From assembly GCF_042685365.1 (NCBI RefSeq), contig NZ_JBHUMY010000029.1, positions 5,247 to 69,246 on the forward strand: a stretch of 64,000 nucleotides of DNA, in the 5' to 3' direction. The position numbers were made by a program, and so were the translations under genes. The DNA is from Paenibacillus_AP thailandensis. Its GTDB lineage: Bacteria; Bacillota; Bacilli; Paenibacillales; Paenibacillaceae. The first letter of the stretch is position 1. The number at the start of each line of letters is the position of its first letter. The notes under the pieces were generated by a model, which saw only the letters and a program-made list of their open reading frames with translations, was not told where the DNA came from and searched no databases. Of this stretch, positions 1 through 8,464 are shown piece by piece.

Positions 1-325
1 CGTAATCCCCTTCGCGCGTCAGCACGACCGCAGCGCCGGACTGCTGCAAATAATCGCGAAGATAAAAAGCAATCGCCAGATTGATATCTTTTTCGATAAC
101 GCCCGATTTGCTGACGGCGCCTCCGTCAATGCCGCCATGCCCCGCGTCGATGACGACCGTTTTCCCGGCAAGCGGCATCGACCAATACGTCCAGCTTTGA
201 CTGGCCGGCGTGTGCCGGCCGAGCAGAACGGCGACCAAAATCACGACAGTCAGCCCAACGGCGATCCGAACCGCGCCTTTATACGTCATCCAGACGATAA
301 GTCTGCGCCCTCGGCGACGAAACAT
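1..325 (-). CDS. cwlD: N-acetylmuramoyl-L-alanine amidase CwlD, 5' part only
   Basis: Translating the minus strand from the ATG at 325 gives about 108 residues before the window ends, so the C-terminal part is missing. An N-terminal membrane anchor (residues about 18-37) is followed by the Amidase_3 signature IDAGHGGIDGG, which carries a zinc histidine, and by LTREGD. In Bacilli CwlD removes peptides from muramic acid so that muramic delta-lactam can form in spore cortex, which implies a spore former. It lies downstream of sat, as B. subtilis cwlD lies downstream of rplM-rpsI. Identity is confident from the motif and the locus; the spore role is family knowledge. Confidence 0.85.
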   Translation of the reverse strand, partial: MFRRRGRRLIVWMTYKGAVRIAVGLTVVILVAVLLGRHTPASQSWTYWSMPLAGKTVVIDAGHGGIDGGAVSKSGVIEKDINLAIAFYLRDYLQQSGAAVVLTREGDY

Positions 326-479
326 AAAAAACCACCCCGTCCCCCTGATAAGATGTACGCTTCGACCGGACAGGCCAGCCCTGTACACATTATCATTTAT
401 ATGGGACGAGATGGTCGTTTATGTGTTTATGAAGCTCAAAACGTCAAAGGCTCACGCTTTCACTTCGCCGGTGTTTGGA

Positions 480-1643
480 TTAAACGGTCGTTTGCGCCAT
501 GCCTTCGATCAAAATTTGCGCGACCTCCGGACGGGAAAACTCCGGCGGCGGGCAGATGCCGTCGCGCAGCAGGGCGCGCACTTTCGTTCCGGACAACGTC
601 AGATGGTCGGACTTATCGTGCGGGCACGTCTTCGTCGTGGCCATGTTGCCGCATTTCGTGCAGTAGAAGCTGTGCTCGAAATAAAGCGGCGTAATGCCCA
701 GATCCGCGGCAGGGATCGTCTTCAGCAGCTCTTGCGCTTCATACGTGCCGTAGTAATCGCCTACGCCGGCATGGTCGCGGCCGACGATGAAGTGGGTGCA
801 GCCGTAGTTTTTGCGTACGATCGCATGGAAAACCGCTTCGCGCGGTCCCGCGTAACGCATAGCCGCCGGGAATACGCCCAGGAAGACGCGGTCCTGCGGA
901 TAGTAGTTCTCGAGCAGCGCAAGGTAGCTCTTCATGCGGACGTTCGCCGGAACGTCGTCGGACTTCGTCTCGCCGACAAGCGGATTCAGGAACAAGGCGT
1001 CCACGATTTCCATGGCCGTCTTCTGAATATATTCGTGCGCCCGGTGCACCGGATTGCGGGTCTGGAAGCCGACGACGGTCTGCCAGCCTTTCTCCGCGAA
1101 GATGCGGCGCGTTTCGGAAGGATCAAAATAATATTCCTCGAACTTCTCCGGCTTCGGACGGTTCAATACGACAATGTCGCCGCCGACGTAAGTGGAAGGA
1201 CGGGCAAAAAGCTTCTTCACGCCCGGATGCTCCAGATCGTCCGTCTTGAATACTTGAACCGCTTCATGCTTCTGATCGACCTTGTAAATGTCCTGGATAT
1301 CGATGACGGCGTATACGACGTTGTCCTCGCCGACAAGCGCCGCCCGTTGTCCGGCGCGCAGAGCGGAAGCCTGCGCATCGTCCACCGATAACGTAATCGG
1401 AATGCTCCATACCGTGCCGTCGGCAAGGCGCATCCGGTCTACGACGGACCGGTAATCTTGCTCGTTCATGAAGCCTTTGAGCGGCGAAAAAGCGCCGACC
1501 CCGATCAAATCCAAATCCGAAATCGTCCAGCTGTTAATGACAATGGTTGTCAGGCTTTCCGCTTCCTTCAGCAGCCGTTCGCGCTCTTCGCCGGCAGCGA
1601 CACGGTTCACCAGCGTGCCGCCGTGCGGTTGTATTTGACTCAT
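480..1643 (-). CDS. sat: sulfate adenylyltransferase (ATP sulfurylase)
   Basis: Makes adenosine 5'-phosphosulfate (APS) from ATP and sulfate, the first step of assimilatory sulfate reduction. The 387-residue protein has the typical length of the monofunctional bacterial Sat family and shows QTRNPVHRAHEY (the family's nucleotide-binding QxRNPxHxxH motif) and IVGRDHAGVGDYYGTYEAQ. A zinc-binding C-x2-C is visible in the C-terminal third (FYCTKCGNMA). The open frame extends upstream, but the start is set at 1643 because a strong AAGGAGGAG lies seven bases before that ATG and MSQIQPHGG is a normal N-terminus. It follows cysH by 46 bases and is probably co-transcribed with it. Confidence 0.95.
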   Translation of the reverse strand: MSQIQPHGGTLVNRVAAGEERERLLKEAESLTTIVINSWTISDLDLIGVGAFSPLKGFMNEQDYRSVVDRMRLADGTVWSIPITLSVDDAQASALRAGQRAALVGEDNVVYAVIDIQDIYKVDQKHEAVQVFKTDDLEHPGVKKLFARPSTYVGGDIVVLNRPKPEKFEEYYFDPSETRRIFAEKGWQTVVGFQTRNPVHRAHEYIQKTAMEIVDALFLNPLVGETKSDDVPANVRMKSYLALLENYYPQDRVFLGVFPAAMRYAGPREAVFHAIVRKNYGCTHFIVGRDHAGVGDYYGTYEAQELLKTIPAADLGITPLYFEHSFYCTKCGNMATTKTCPHDKSDHLTLSGTKVRALLRDGICPPPEFSRPEVAQILIEGMAQTTV

Positions 1644-1689
1644 CCTGTTGCTCCTCCTTGATTTCATTCAATGGTGTCCGTCCGATTGC

Positions 1690-2385
1690 TTATTTATGCA
1701 AGCCGCACTCCGTCTTATCCTGACCAGCCCAGCGCCCTGCGCGCGGATCTTCGCCCGGCATGACGGGACGCGTGCAATACTCGCAGCCGATGCTCGGATA
1801 GTTCTGGTCGTGCAGCGGGTTGTAGATGACGTCGTTCTCCCGGATATAATTCCATACGTCTTCGGAAGTCCAGCTTGCCAGCGGGTTAAACTTCACGAGA
1901 CCAAACTTCACGTCGTACTCGACTTTCTTCGCATTGGCGCGGGTAGGCGCCTGATCGCGGCGAATGCCGGTAATCCATGCTTCGTACTTGGACAAAATGC
2001 GCGTTAGCGGCTCAACCTTGCGGATGTTGCAACATTGGTTGGCGTCCTTCGTCCACAGCTCCGGTCCATGCTGTTCCGCTTGCTCTTCCGGCGTAAGGAG
2101 CGGTTTGACTTGGACAAGCGGAATTCCCGGATAACGCTCGATGAGGCGGTCGCGCGTCTCATACGTTTCTTTGAAGTGAAAATCCGTATCCAAATAGAAA
2201 ATGTCCGTAGTCGGGCTAATCTTCTGCAGCATGTCGACCAGGACGACGTCTTCCGCGCCGAAGCTGCACGCAAACGTAATGTTCGGGAACGTTTCTACGG
2301 CGTAAGCAATAATTTCTTGCGGAGTGGCCGTCTCAAGCTCTTCCGCTTTTTGTTTAATAAGCGCTTCCTTCTCGAATAAGTTCAT
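1690..2385 (-). CDS. cysH: adenylyl-sulfate/phosphoadenylyl-sulfate reductase
   Basis: Reduces activated sulfate to sulfite using thioredoxin. The 231-residue protein has the PAPS-reductase fold motifs (CSFGAEDVVL near residue 40) and the C-terminal catalytic cysteine in ECGLHK. It also has a CC pair (QCCNIRK) and a CxxC (GCEYCTRP), the four-cysteine pattern that ligates a [4Fe-4S] cluster in APS-using reductases. No APS kinase gene lies next to it, which fits direct use of APS, although dual-substrate enzymes exist in Bacillus. A GGAGGG site precedes the ATG. It heads a two-gene unit with sat and has a good promoter about 50 bases upstream. Confidence 0.92.
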   Translation of the reverse strand: MNLFEKEALIKQKAEELETATPQEIIAYAVETFPNITFACSFGAEDVVLVDMLQKISPTTDIFYLDTDFHFKETYETRDRLIERYPGIPLVQVKPLLTPEEQAEQHGPELWTKDANQCCNIRKVEPLTRILSKYEAWITGIRRDQAPTRANAKKVEYDVKFGLVKFNPLASWTSEDVWNYIRENDVIYNPLHDQNYPSIGCEYCTRPVMPGEDPRAGRWAGQDKTECGLHK

Positions 2386-2435
2386 CGCTTTTCCCTCCGT
2401 GTCAATTCCAAGTAAAATTATCTGTATTAAGTTAA

Positions 2436-2464
2436 ATTATAAGTCCTTCCGGCGTATAGTTCAA
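2436..2464 (-). promoter_or_regulatory. sigma-A type promoter of cysH-sat
   Basis: On the minus strand TTGAAC (2464-2459), a 17-base spacer and a perfect TATAAT (2441-2436). Transcription would start near 2428, leaving a leader of only about 43 bases, too short for an S-box riboswitch; control, if any, is more likely by a DNA-binding repressor. Confidence 0.7.
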
Positions 2465-2848
2465 TGGCTAAATGACAAAAAGTCTTGACAGCATTTCCCT
2501 TTTTTGAACAATAGCCTAGGAAAAACGGCCGTCCGCCGGCTTCGTTAATTCCATATTGAAATTAACTCTCAATTAGATGGGCAAGCGGCCAGGCAAGAAC
2601 CTTCTTTTCGCATTATATGGTCAAGTGCCTTTCCTGTGCGTGCCCATCTCCGTACCGGCCCGCTCCCCTGCCCCAACATGCGAAACCTTCCGCGCGAAAA
2701 TCGCAGCGGGAGGTTCGTCGCCAGGCGGCGCAAACGGATGGTCTAAGCATCGTCTATCGAGGGGGGGCAGATCAAGTTATCCGTCCCGGGTATCGCTTAA
2801 GTCAGCCAGGCCGCACGTTCTAACGGATGAAAAAGCGAAGTTTCCGCT
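2465..2848. other. intergenic region between cysH promoter and pectinase gene
   Basis: About 380 bases in which I find no gene. Short open frames have no ribosome binding site and no recognisable product. A 6-bp stem (2832-2837 with 2845-2850) overlaps the pectinase stop codon but has a poor T-run, so termination of that gene is unclear. Confidence 0.5.
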
Positions 2849-5800
2849 TTAAGCGTTCGGGTTCCAGCCTTTAAGCACGTTTTCGACCGTCCACCCGGAA
2901 GCTTCTTCATCCGACAATTGACGGCGCGTATCGGTAACGGCGGCGCCGGGCCCGTAGTTCTTGTATTCGTAGAGCCGGGCGTCCGCCGCGGAGAAACCGG
3001 ACATATCGGTCCAGCCGATCGGGTTGATATGGGCACCCATCTCGCAATTCATATAGACGACGCTGGCGATCGCATCCGGATTGCCGCCCGGATGCCAAGG
3101 ACGCCCCAGCCAGACGGTGCCGGGAGCGGCGTCGCTTGTCAGCTTGCTGTTCAGGATGAGATAGCCGTACGGTTCCGTGATCATCGTGCTCGCTGCCGTA
3201 ATGTACCCGTTATTGGTCGAAGATCCGCGGTCGAGCGAATGAATCGTACATTCCTCGAACACGGCGGACGATCCGCCGAAAATAAAATCGACGTCGCCTT
3301 CGATGTAGCATCGGTAAAAATATTGGGTTCCGCCGTTCGTCAGCAGCGTGTCCTGATTCCCGATGAAGCGGACGTTCTCGAAGCGCTGCCGGTCGCCGCG
3401 GACATTCAAGGCGACGGCTTGCTTAGCGCCGGCCTCGACGGAGGATTCGTCGAACGAATTTTCGATCGTCATGTTTTTGGCGATAAAATCGCTGCCGTTG
3501 ACGAACATGCTGGCGCTGCCGCTTGTGCCGTAAGTGCCTCCGGTCGGCTTTTCCTTGCCGGAGTAATTGTCATAGGTAATGACCGTACCTTCCGCGCTCT
3601 CTCCAATCATCGCAATAAACGGTTTGTTGGCGGGAACCGTAACCACTTCTTTATAGATCCCGTCTTTAATGAAAATTTCGACTCTCTCCGAGTTGTTCGC
3701 TTGAACCGCATCGATGGCCGCTTGCACGGTCGTATAATCGCCCGTACCGTCTTGCGCCACCGTCATCCGGCTCGGAAGAGCTCCGAGCTGCGGCCTTAAA
3801 TCGCGGGTTAGCTTCAGATCACCGGCGGTCAAAGCGGTTCCTGCGGCATCTGCGGAATTGGTGCCGACTGCCGCCGCGTACACGCGGTTCTCGAAATAGC
3901 CGGTCGTTGTCGCGGCTTCGAGCAGCTTTTTGGCATAGCTGCCGCCCCAGGAATAGCCGTCTCTGCGCTCCTGCTCGATTTCCTGAATGCTGTATTTAAT
4001 GACGCCGTCGCGTCCGGAGAAAATCCCGCGGTTCGTGCCGATCTCATAGAACCGGTACCATGTGACGGATGCCGGGTCTTCCACAAAATAAACGCCGTTC
4101 GGATCTGCGCTCACATATTTGATTCCTTCGAGCTTCACTTCGTCGAACCATTGCAGCGCACCCGCTATCGCGCGCTTGATCTCGTCGGTCTGATTCGGAC
4201 GGCTCATCAAATAACGAACGATGCCAACCGACTCGGAGCCGGAAATGGAAGGATGCTCATAAGCTCTGGCGCCCTTCGGCTCGTAGCTGTACGGGTCGTG
4301 CTGCGCGCACCAGGCGGTCAGTTGGCCGTCGACGACAATTTGCGATTTCAAAATATACTCGATCCCGCGATCTCTCGCCTCCTCCAATTCCGCTATCGTG
4401 GCATCGTCGACCAGATTCGTATCGAACGGATATTGCTTGAGGACGATGTCGTCGATCAAATCCAATACTCGGATCATGGCGTTATCGTTAAACGTGACGT
4501 AATTGGAATAGTACGTGCTGTCGCCGGGAGCGCCGCGCTCCGGATACACTTGCGGCCATCCTCCCGTATCGTATTGCATGTTCAGCAGGAAGCCGATTCC
4601 CTTCAGCACGCTTTCCTTCAGCGAATCGTCGCCCGTCGCCCGGTAAACCTCGGCAATGAACCTGATTTCACCGGTTGTCGCATTGTTGTCGATGGAACCA
4701 AGCTCCGTTACTCCGTCCGCGCCCAGCTGCGCCGACTTGCTTTCCGTCCCGTTCCAAGCCCGGTCGTAAGGCATCGACTTCGTCCAGCCGCCGTGGTCCA
4801 TTTGCCAAGAGACCAGATTATGAGCCTTCTCGATCGCGGCATCAAGATCTCCTTCGAATTCGTACTCTTCCGCCTCTCCCGTTATCGTCGCATCCTTGCC
4901 GAACGATTCGGCCGTCTCGAACAAAATAACCGTGTTGCCGAAACGGTTCGTTCCCCTAGCGGCTTTTACCAATTCCAAATCTCGAAACGCGGGGGCCAGC
5001 GACTCCCATGAACCGGTCGGCGTACGAAGAGCAAAATCTTTGTAATCGACCGTTTCAAGTTCGCCGTTTAAAATGACGGCGGCAATGTTGCTTGCCACCG
5101 TATAAGCGCCGACGATGCTCAGCTTCTTCGCGCTGCCCGATTCGGCGGCAATCCTCTCCGCAACCTCGCCGGCTTCCGCAGCCGTCAAGTAATCCTTGGC
5201 GCCAAATCCGTTATTCGCCGACATGTAGCCTTCCTTCACAACGGCGCCTACCCCGCCGTTGCTTCCTTCCGAAGCGCCGGTTAAGTGAAGGGCCCGGGCG
5301 ATCATATTCGCCGCATCCTTCCTTGTGATCGGCTCGTCCGGCTTTATCAGGCCGTCCTTGCCCGGTTCGGCATAACCCGCGTCCCGCGCGGCCTCCAGCA
5401 CGTACGCGTCCCAATCGCCAAGCGGCTTCTCCCATACGGAAGTTTCGAGCTCCAAGTTGGGGAATTCATCCCTTTGAATGTAACCTAGCGCATCGTTCAG
5501 AAGCGACATGAATTCGATGCGGGCAATAGGGCGGTCCGTTTCGCGTTCGGGAGCCAAGATGCCCAGTGTCGTTAGTTTTTTCATCAGCGATCCGCCGATC
5601 ATATCCGACACTTCGACTTCTTCCAGAACGCCGGGACCCGGTTCGCCCATATCCGGAGCATTGTGAATACGGAGATGATCGATATTTGCGCCGCCGCTTG
5701 ATCCCGTTGCCGTCATTCGAATAACGTTAGTCCCTTCGTTGAGCTTCGTCTTCATACGGGCTGTGCTCCACTTCGCGAAATCTCCCGTCGACGGAAAGCT

Positions 5801-6307
5801 TAACTGCGCGGCGGCGACGGTCCCGTTCACTTTGATTTCCGCCGGACGATCTTCCGCTGCGCCCGAAGCGTAACGGAATTCAAGCGTATAATCTCCCGAT
5901 GCCGGCATATATACGGTCCATTCGATCCATCCGCCGGCCGTATTCGGGTTGAAATCGACAAAGCCGGCTCCCGTATAACCAAGATGCTTATTATCCACAA
6001 TCGTACCCGATCCTATTGCGTCCTCGGCTTCATAAGTCGAATCGACGACCGACGGATCTTGTCCATCGTCTCCCTCCGTATCGCCCAGACTTCCGCCCTC
6101 GCCTGCTCCGGTCTCCTCATCCGGCTCCATATACGGCAGGCCGGTAAGTTCAAGCTCGTCCACATCACGACCGCCCGTGCTGCCGTTCGGCATAAACGTA
6201 TCGGCCCTCTCCGCCGCGTACCCGACGCTCGGCGTTGCCGAGTAGAGGGGTAGTGCCGCTATCGCAGCTGCGAGGAACGGCATGGCAATCTTTTTCATTC
6301 GCATCAT
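2849..6307 (-). CDS. secreted multidomain pectinase: CBM35 + SLH-like + pectate lyase PL10 + pectin methylesterase CE8
   Basis: A 1152-residue exported protein joining two pectin-degrading activities. Residues 1-32 are a signal peptide (MRMKK, hydrophobic core, cleavage near GYAA). Residues about 91-217 look like a CBM35 carbohydrate-binding module (YEAEDA, WIEWTVYMPASGDY). Residues about 233-395 hold three degenerate S-layer-homology repeats. Residues about 485-800 are a PL10 pectate lyase (GGWTKSMPY, GGWPQVYP, FNDNAMIRVL, WCAQHDPYSYEPKGAR). Residues about 845-1150 are a CE8 pectin methylesterase (DGTGDYTTVQAAID, GNQDTLL, DFIFGGSSAVFE, WLGRPW), with the family's two aspartates and arginine present. 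The esterase would demethylate pectin and expose polygalacturonate to the lyase. GGAAGGGG precedes the start. The gene sits between rpsI and cysH, where no such gene is expected. Confidence 0.88.
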   Translation of the reverse strand: MMRMKKIAMPFLAAAIAALPLYSATPSVGYAAERADTFMPNGSTGGRDVDELELTGLPYMEPDEETGAGEGGSLGDTEGDDGQDPSVVDSTYEAEDAIGSGTIVDNKHLGYTGAGFVDFNPNTAGGWIEWTVYMPASGDYTLEFRYASGAAEDRPAEIKVNGTVAAAQLSFPSTGDFAKWSTARMKTKLNEGTNVIRMTATGSSGGANIDHLRIHNAPDMGEPGPGVLEEVEVSDMIGGSLMKKLTTLGILAPERETDRPIARIEFMSLLNDALGYIQRDEFPNLELETSVWEKPLGDWDAYVLEAARDAGYAEPGKDGLIKPDEPITRKDAANMIARALHLTGASEGSNGGVGAVVKEGYMSANNGFGAKDYLTAAEAGEVAERIAAESGSAKKLSIVGAYTVASNIAAVILNGELETVDYKDFALRTPTGSWESLAPAFRDLELVKAARGTNRFGNTVILFETAESFGKDATITGEAEEYEFEGDLDAAIEKAHNLVSWQMDHGGWTKSMPYDRAWNGTESKSAQLGADGVTELGSIDNNATTGEIRFIAEVYRATGDDSLKESVLKGIGFLLNMQYDTGGWPQVYPERGAPGDSTYYSNYVTFNDNAMIRVLDLIDDIVLKQYPFDTNLVDDATIAELEEARDRGIEYILKSQIVVDGQLTAWCAQHDPYSYEPKGARAYEHPSISGSESVGIVRYLMSRPNQTDEIKRAIAGALQWFDEVKLEGIKYVSADPNGVYFVEDPASVTWYRFYEIGTNRGIFSGRDGVIKYSIQEIEQERRDGYSWGGSYAKKLLEAATTTGYFENRVYAAAVGTNSADAAGTALTAGDLKLTRDLRPQLGALPSRMTVAQDGTGDYTTVQAAIDAVQANNSERVEIFIKDGIYKEVVTVPANKPFIAMIGESAEGTVITYDNYSGKEKPTGGTYGTSGSASMFVNGSDFIAKNMTIENSFDESSVEAGAKQAVALNVRGDRQRFENVRFIGNQDTLLTNGGTQYFYRCYIEGDVDFIFGGSSAVFEECTIHSLDRGSSTNNGYITAASTMITEPYGYLILNSKLTSDAAPGTVWLGRPWHPGGNPDAIASVVYMNCEMGAHINPIGWTDMSGFSAADARLYEYKNYGPGAAVTDTRRQLSDEEASGWTVENVLKGWNPNA

Positions 6308-6349
6308 TGAATTCCCCTTCCTTATCCTAGAATGGAATACAGCACCCCT

Positions 6350-6379
6350 ATTATATGTAAGCGTTTTCTATTATGTACA
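6350..6379 (-). promoter_or_regulatory. candidate promoter of the pectinase gene
   Basis: On the minus strand TGTACA (6379-6374), an 18-base spacer and a perfect TATAAT (6355-6350), 43 bases before the start codon. The -35 box is weak (4 of 6), which would suit an activated promoter; two ATGTACA copies occur around it. Confidence 0.55.
6356..6369 (-). promoter_or_regulatory. catabolite-responsive element (cre, CcpA site)
   Basis: Minus-strand AGAAAACGCTTACA matches the consensus TGWAANCGNTNWCA at every constrained base except the first. It fills the spacer between the -35 and -10 boxes of the pectinase promoter, a position where CcpA with HPr-Ser-P would block RNA polymerase. Glucose repression of pectin use is therefore predicted. 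Confidence 0.75.
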
Positions 6380-6494
6380 TAATCCATGTACAACCTGCTC
6401 GCTGGAACGTCCGGTTGTTCCGCGATACCCAACAAAATGATTATGCGTGGAATGGCTCCTCCGCCAAAGTGTCATTATCTCGACTTCCTATATG

Positions 6495-6524
6495 CAAAAA
6501 AAGGCATCTCCGGAGAGATGCCTT
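6495..6524 (-). terminator. Rho-independent terminator after rpsI
   Basis: Perfect stem AAGGCATCTC/GAGATGCCTT with a short CGGA-type loop, followed on the minus strand by a run of seven T. It closes the rplM-rpsI unit and isolates the pectinase gene. Confidence 0.9.
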
Positions 6525-6543
6525 CTTGGGTATACCGTACGTA

Positions 6544-6936
6544 TTAACGTTTCGAGAATTGTGGCGCGCGACGAGCCGCTTTGAGACCGTATTTTTTACG
6601 TTCTTTCATGCGTGGGTCGCGTGTCAGGAAACCAGCGCGTTTCAGAGCCGGACGGAATTCCGGATCTGCTTTCAGCAGCGCGCGGGAAATGCCGTGACGG
6701 ATAGCGCCGGCTTGGCCGGAAATGCCGCCGCCGTTTGCAATTACGATAACGTCGTAGTTGTTAAGCGTTTCTGTGAGAGCAAGCGGTTGTTTAACAATCA
6801 GCTTAAGCGTCTCCAGACCAAAATAGTCGTTCAGGTCGCGTTTGTTAACGATGATTCGTCCTTCACCCGGCACAAGACGTACGCGTGCAACAGAGTGTTT
6901 ACGACGACCGGTTCCATAGTATTGTACTTGAGCCAT
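6544..6936 (-). CDS. rpsI: 30S ribosomal protein S9 (uS9)
   Basis: Small-subunit protein of the 30S head whose C-terminal tail reaches the P-site tRNA. The 130-residue sequence has YYGTGRRKHSVARVRL at the N-terminus, GGGISGQAGAIRHGISRAL in the middle and the basic end ARRAPQFSKR, all diagnostic. It follows rplM by 20 bases, the universal pairing. Length and start are normal for Bacilli. Confidence 0.98.
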   Translation of the reverse strand: MAQVQYYGTGRRKHSVARVRLVPGEGRIIVNKRDLNDYFGLETLKLIVKQPLALTETLNNYDVIVIANGGGISGQAGAIRHGISRALLKADPEFRPALKRAGFLTRDPRMKERKKYGLKAARRAPQFSKR

Positions 6937-6956
6937 GAAACTGTCCTCCTCTTTAA

Positions 6957-7394
6957 TTAGCCGCGAAGTTCGTAAACTTCAGGGTTTTGTGCTTGGTGTG
7001 GATGCTCCGAACCAGCGTATACTTTCAGTTTAAGCTTCATTTTGTCGCCGAGACGGTTCTTCGGCAGCATGCCGTGTACAGCCAGCTCAATGACACGTTC
7101 AGGTTTGTTTTTGATCATTTCTTGAGCCGGAGTCACTTTCAGGCCGCCCGGATACAGGGAGTGACGGTAGTACATTTTGTCCGTCATTTTCTTGCCTGTC
7201 AGTTGAATTTTCTCAGCGTTGATGACGATTACGAAATCGCCGCAGTCAACGTGAGGTGTAAATTGTGGTTTATGCTTGCCGCGAATCAGGCTTGCAGCTT
7301 CGCTCGCCAGACGACCAAGCGTTTTGCCAGTCGCATCAATGATGTGCCACTTGCGTTCAACTTCGTTCGTCTTCGCCATAAAGGTGGTACGCAT
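6957..7394 (-). CDS. rplM: 50S ribosomal protein L13 (uL13)
   Basis: Early-assembly large-subunit protein, 145 residues, recognised by WHIIDATGKTLGRLAS, RGKHKPQFTPHVDCGDFVI and MLPKNRLGDKM. GGAGGATC seven bases before the ATG supports the start MRTTFMAKTN. It is first in a two-gene operon with rpsI and is preceded by an L13 leader RNA, which implies autoregulation by its own product. Confidence 0.98.
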   Translation of the reverse strand: MRTTFMAKTNEVERKWHIIDATGKTLGRLASEAASLIRGKHKPQFTPHVDCGDFVIVINAEKIQLTGKKMTDKMYYRHSLYPGGLKVTPAQEMIKNKPERVIELAVHGMLPKNRLGDKMKLKLKVYAGSEHPHQAQNPEVYELRG

Positions 7395-7570
7395 GGATGA
7401 TCCTCCTTCAATTGTTCACGTTCTTAAGTTTATGTTCCCGTCATCAAAAGTCCGCTAACGCACTCGTTCACGCGCTGCCCGTCCGACGGTACAAACATCC
7501 GCTACATATGCGGTCTCTAGTTATCATTTTCAATCGTTAATGTTGCTAAGTTGTTGCTATAAGTCGGTCA

Positions 7571-7604
7571 TTCTTAGTCGGGGCTGTGGGAGAGCCACTA
7601 AGAA
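7571..7604 (-). ncRNA. L13 leader hairpin (r-protein autoregulatory element)
   Basis: Right after the predicted transcript start the RNA forms an 8-bp stem TTCTTAGT/ACTAAGAA enclosing GGCT/AGCC. Shape and position match the Bacillota L13 leader family upstream of rplM-rpsI, where L13 is thought to bind and repress. The remaining roughly 175 bases of leader hold no clear second stem that I can assign. Confidence 0.75.
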
Positions 7605-7616
7605 AACACAAGTTAT

Positions 7617-7645
7617 ATTCTACTATAAAGATTAGGCATGCGCAA
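7617..7645 (-). promoter_or_regulatory. promoter of rplM-rpsI
   Basis: TTGCGC (7645-7640), a 17-base spacer and TAGAAT (7622-7617) on the minus strand, a few bases upstream of the L13 leader hairpin. Confidence 0.65.
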
Positions 7646-7690
7646 GCGATTTTGGACGGTTTTGCGCGATTTCCAATCTTTTAACCGTTG

Positions 7691-8464
7691 CTAGCCTTGC
7701 GATTGATCCGAAAGGCCGGCATCCAGCTCCGAATAATACACGTCCCACAGCATCAAGCCTTGAGCGATCGCCGTCGGGCCGGCCTTCGAGCGGTCTCGCG
7801 CCTCAAGAATGGCCGGCATGTCTCCAGGCGCAACGGCTCCGATTCCTACTTTGATCAACGTTCCTACGATAATGCGTACCATGTTGTACAAGAATCCGCT
7901 GCCGGTCACGTAAATATGCAGGAAAGGCCCGTCCTGCTCGATGTAGGCTTCATAGATCGTCCGGACGTGATTTTTTTTCGTCGAATGGGCAGAGGTAAAC
8001 GACGTATAATCATGCGTCCCGATCAAATGGGCAATCGCTTCCCGCATGGCGGCAACGTTTAACGGCCGGTAATGATGATAACGGTACTGCCTTCCGAACA
8101 CGTCGGGAAACTTGCCCGTGTCGATGGTGTATCGGTACGTTTTTCGTTTGGCCGATCGTCTGGCATGAAAGCTTTCCGGCACTTCTACTGCGTCCAGAAT
8201 GACGATATCGTCAGGCAAACGAGAATTCAGCGCTAGCGGCCAGCGTTCGATCGGAATCGCGGAAGCGGTAAGGAAGTTGAACATTTGCGCTTTGGCGTGG
8301 ACGCCCGCATCGGTTCTTCCCGAACCGATAATGTTCAGCTCTTCGCCTGTCAACATACGGATCGCTTTCTCGATGTGATCCTGTATCGTATTCCCGTCGG
8401 GCTGCGATTGAAAGCCGTTATACCTTGAGCCGTCATAGCTCACTTTCATGCATATATTGCGCAT
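7691..8464 (-). CDS. truA: tRNA pseudouridine(38-40) synthase TruA
   Basis: Converts uridines 38, 39 and 40 of the tRNA anticodon arm to pseudouridine. The 257-residue protein has the catalytic aspartate in GSGRTDAGVHA, an N-terminal SYDGSRYNGFQSQ, and YRYHHYRPLNVAAM in the second half. The locus rplQ-(ecfA1-ecfA2-ecfT)-truA-rplM-rpsI is conserved in Bacillota; here the ecf genes are absent. A second in-frame ATG five codons on (MKVSYDG) could be the true start. Confidence 0.96.
   Translation of the reverse strand: MRNICMKVSYDGSRYNGFQSQPDGNTIQDHIEKAIRMLTGEELNIIGSGRTDAGVHAKAQMFNFLTASAIPIERWPLALNSRLPDDIVILDAVEVPESFHARRSAKRKTYRYTIDTGKFPDVFGRQYRYHHYRPLNVAAMREAIAHLIGTHDYTSFTSAHSTKKNHVRTIYEAYIEQDGPFLHIYVTGSGFLYNMVRIIVGTLIKVGIGAVAPGDMPAILEARDRSKAGPTAIAQGLMLWDVYYSELDAGLSDQSQG

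Noticed and set aside
2832..2850. Hairpin at the pectinase stop codon as terminator
   Set aside because: Only six pairs and a short, interrupted T-run; not convincing.
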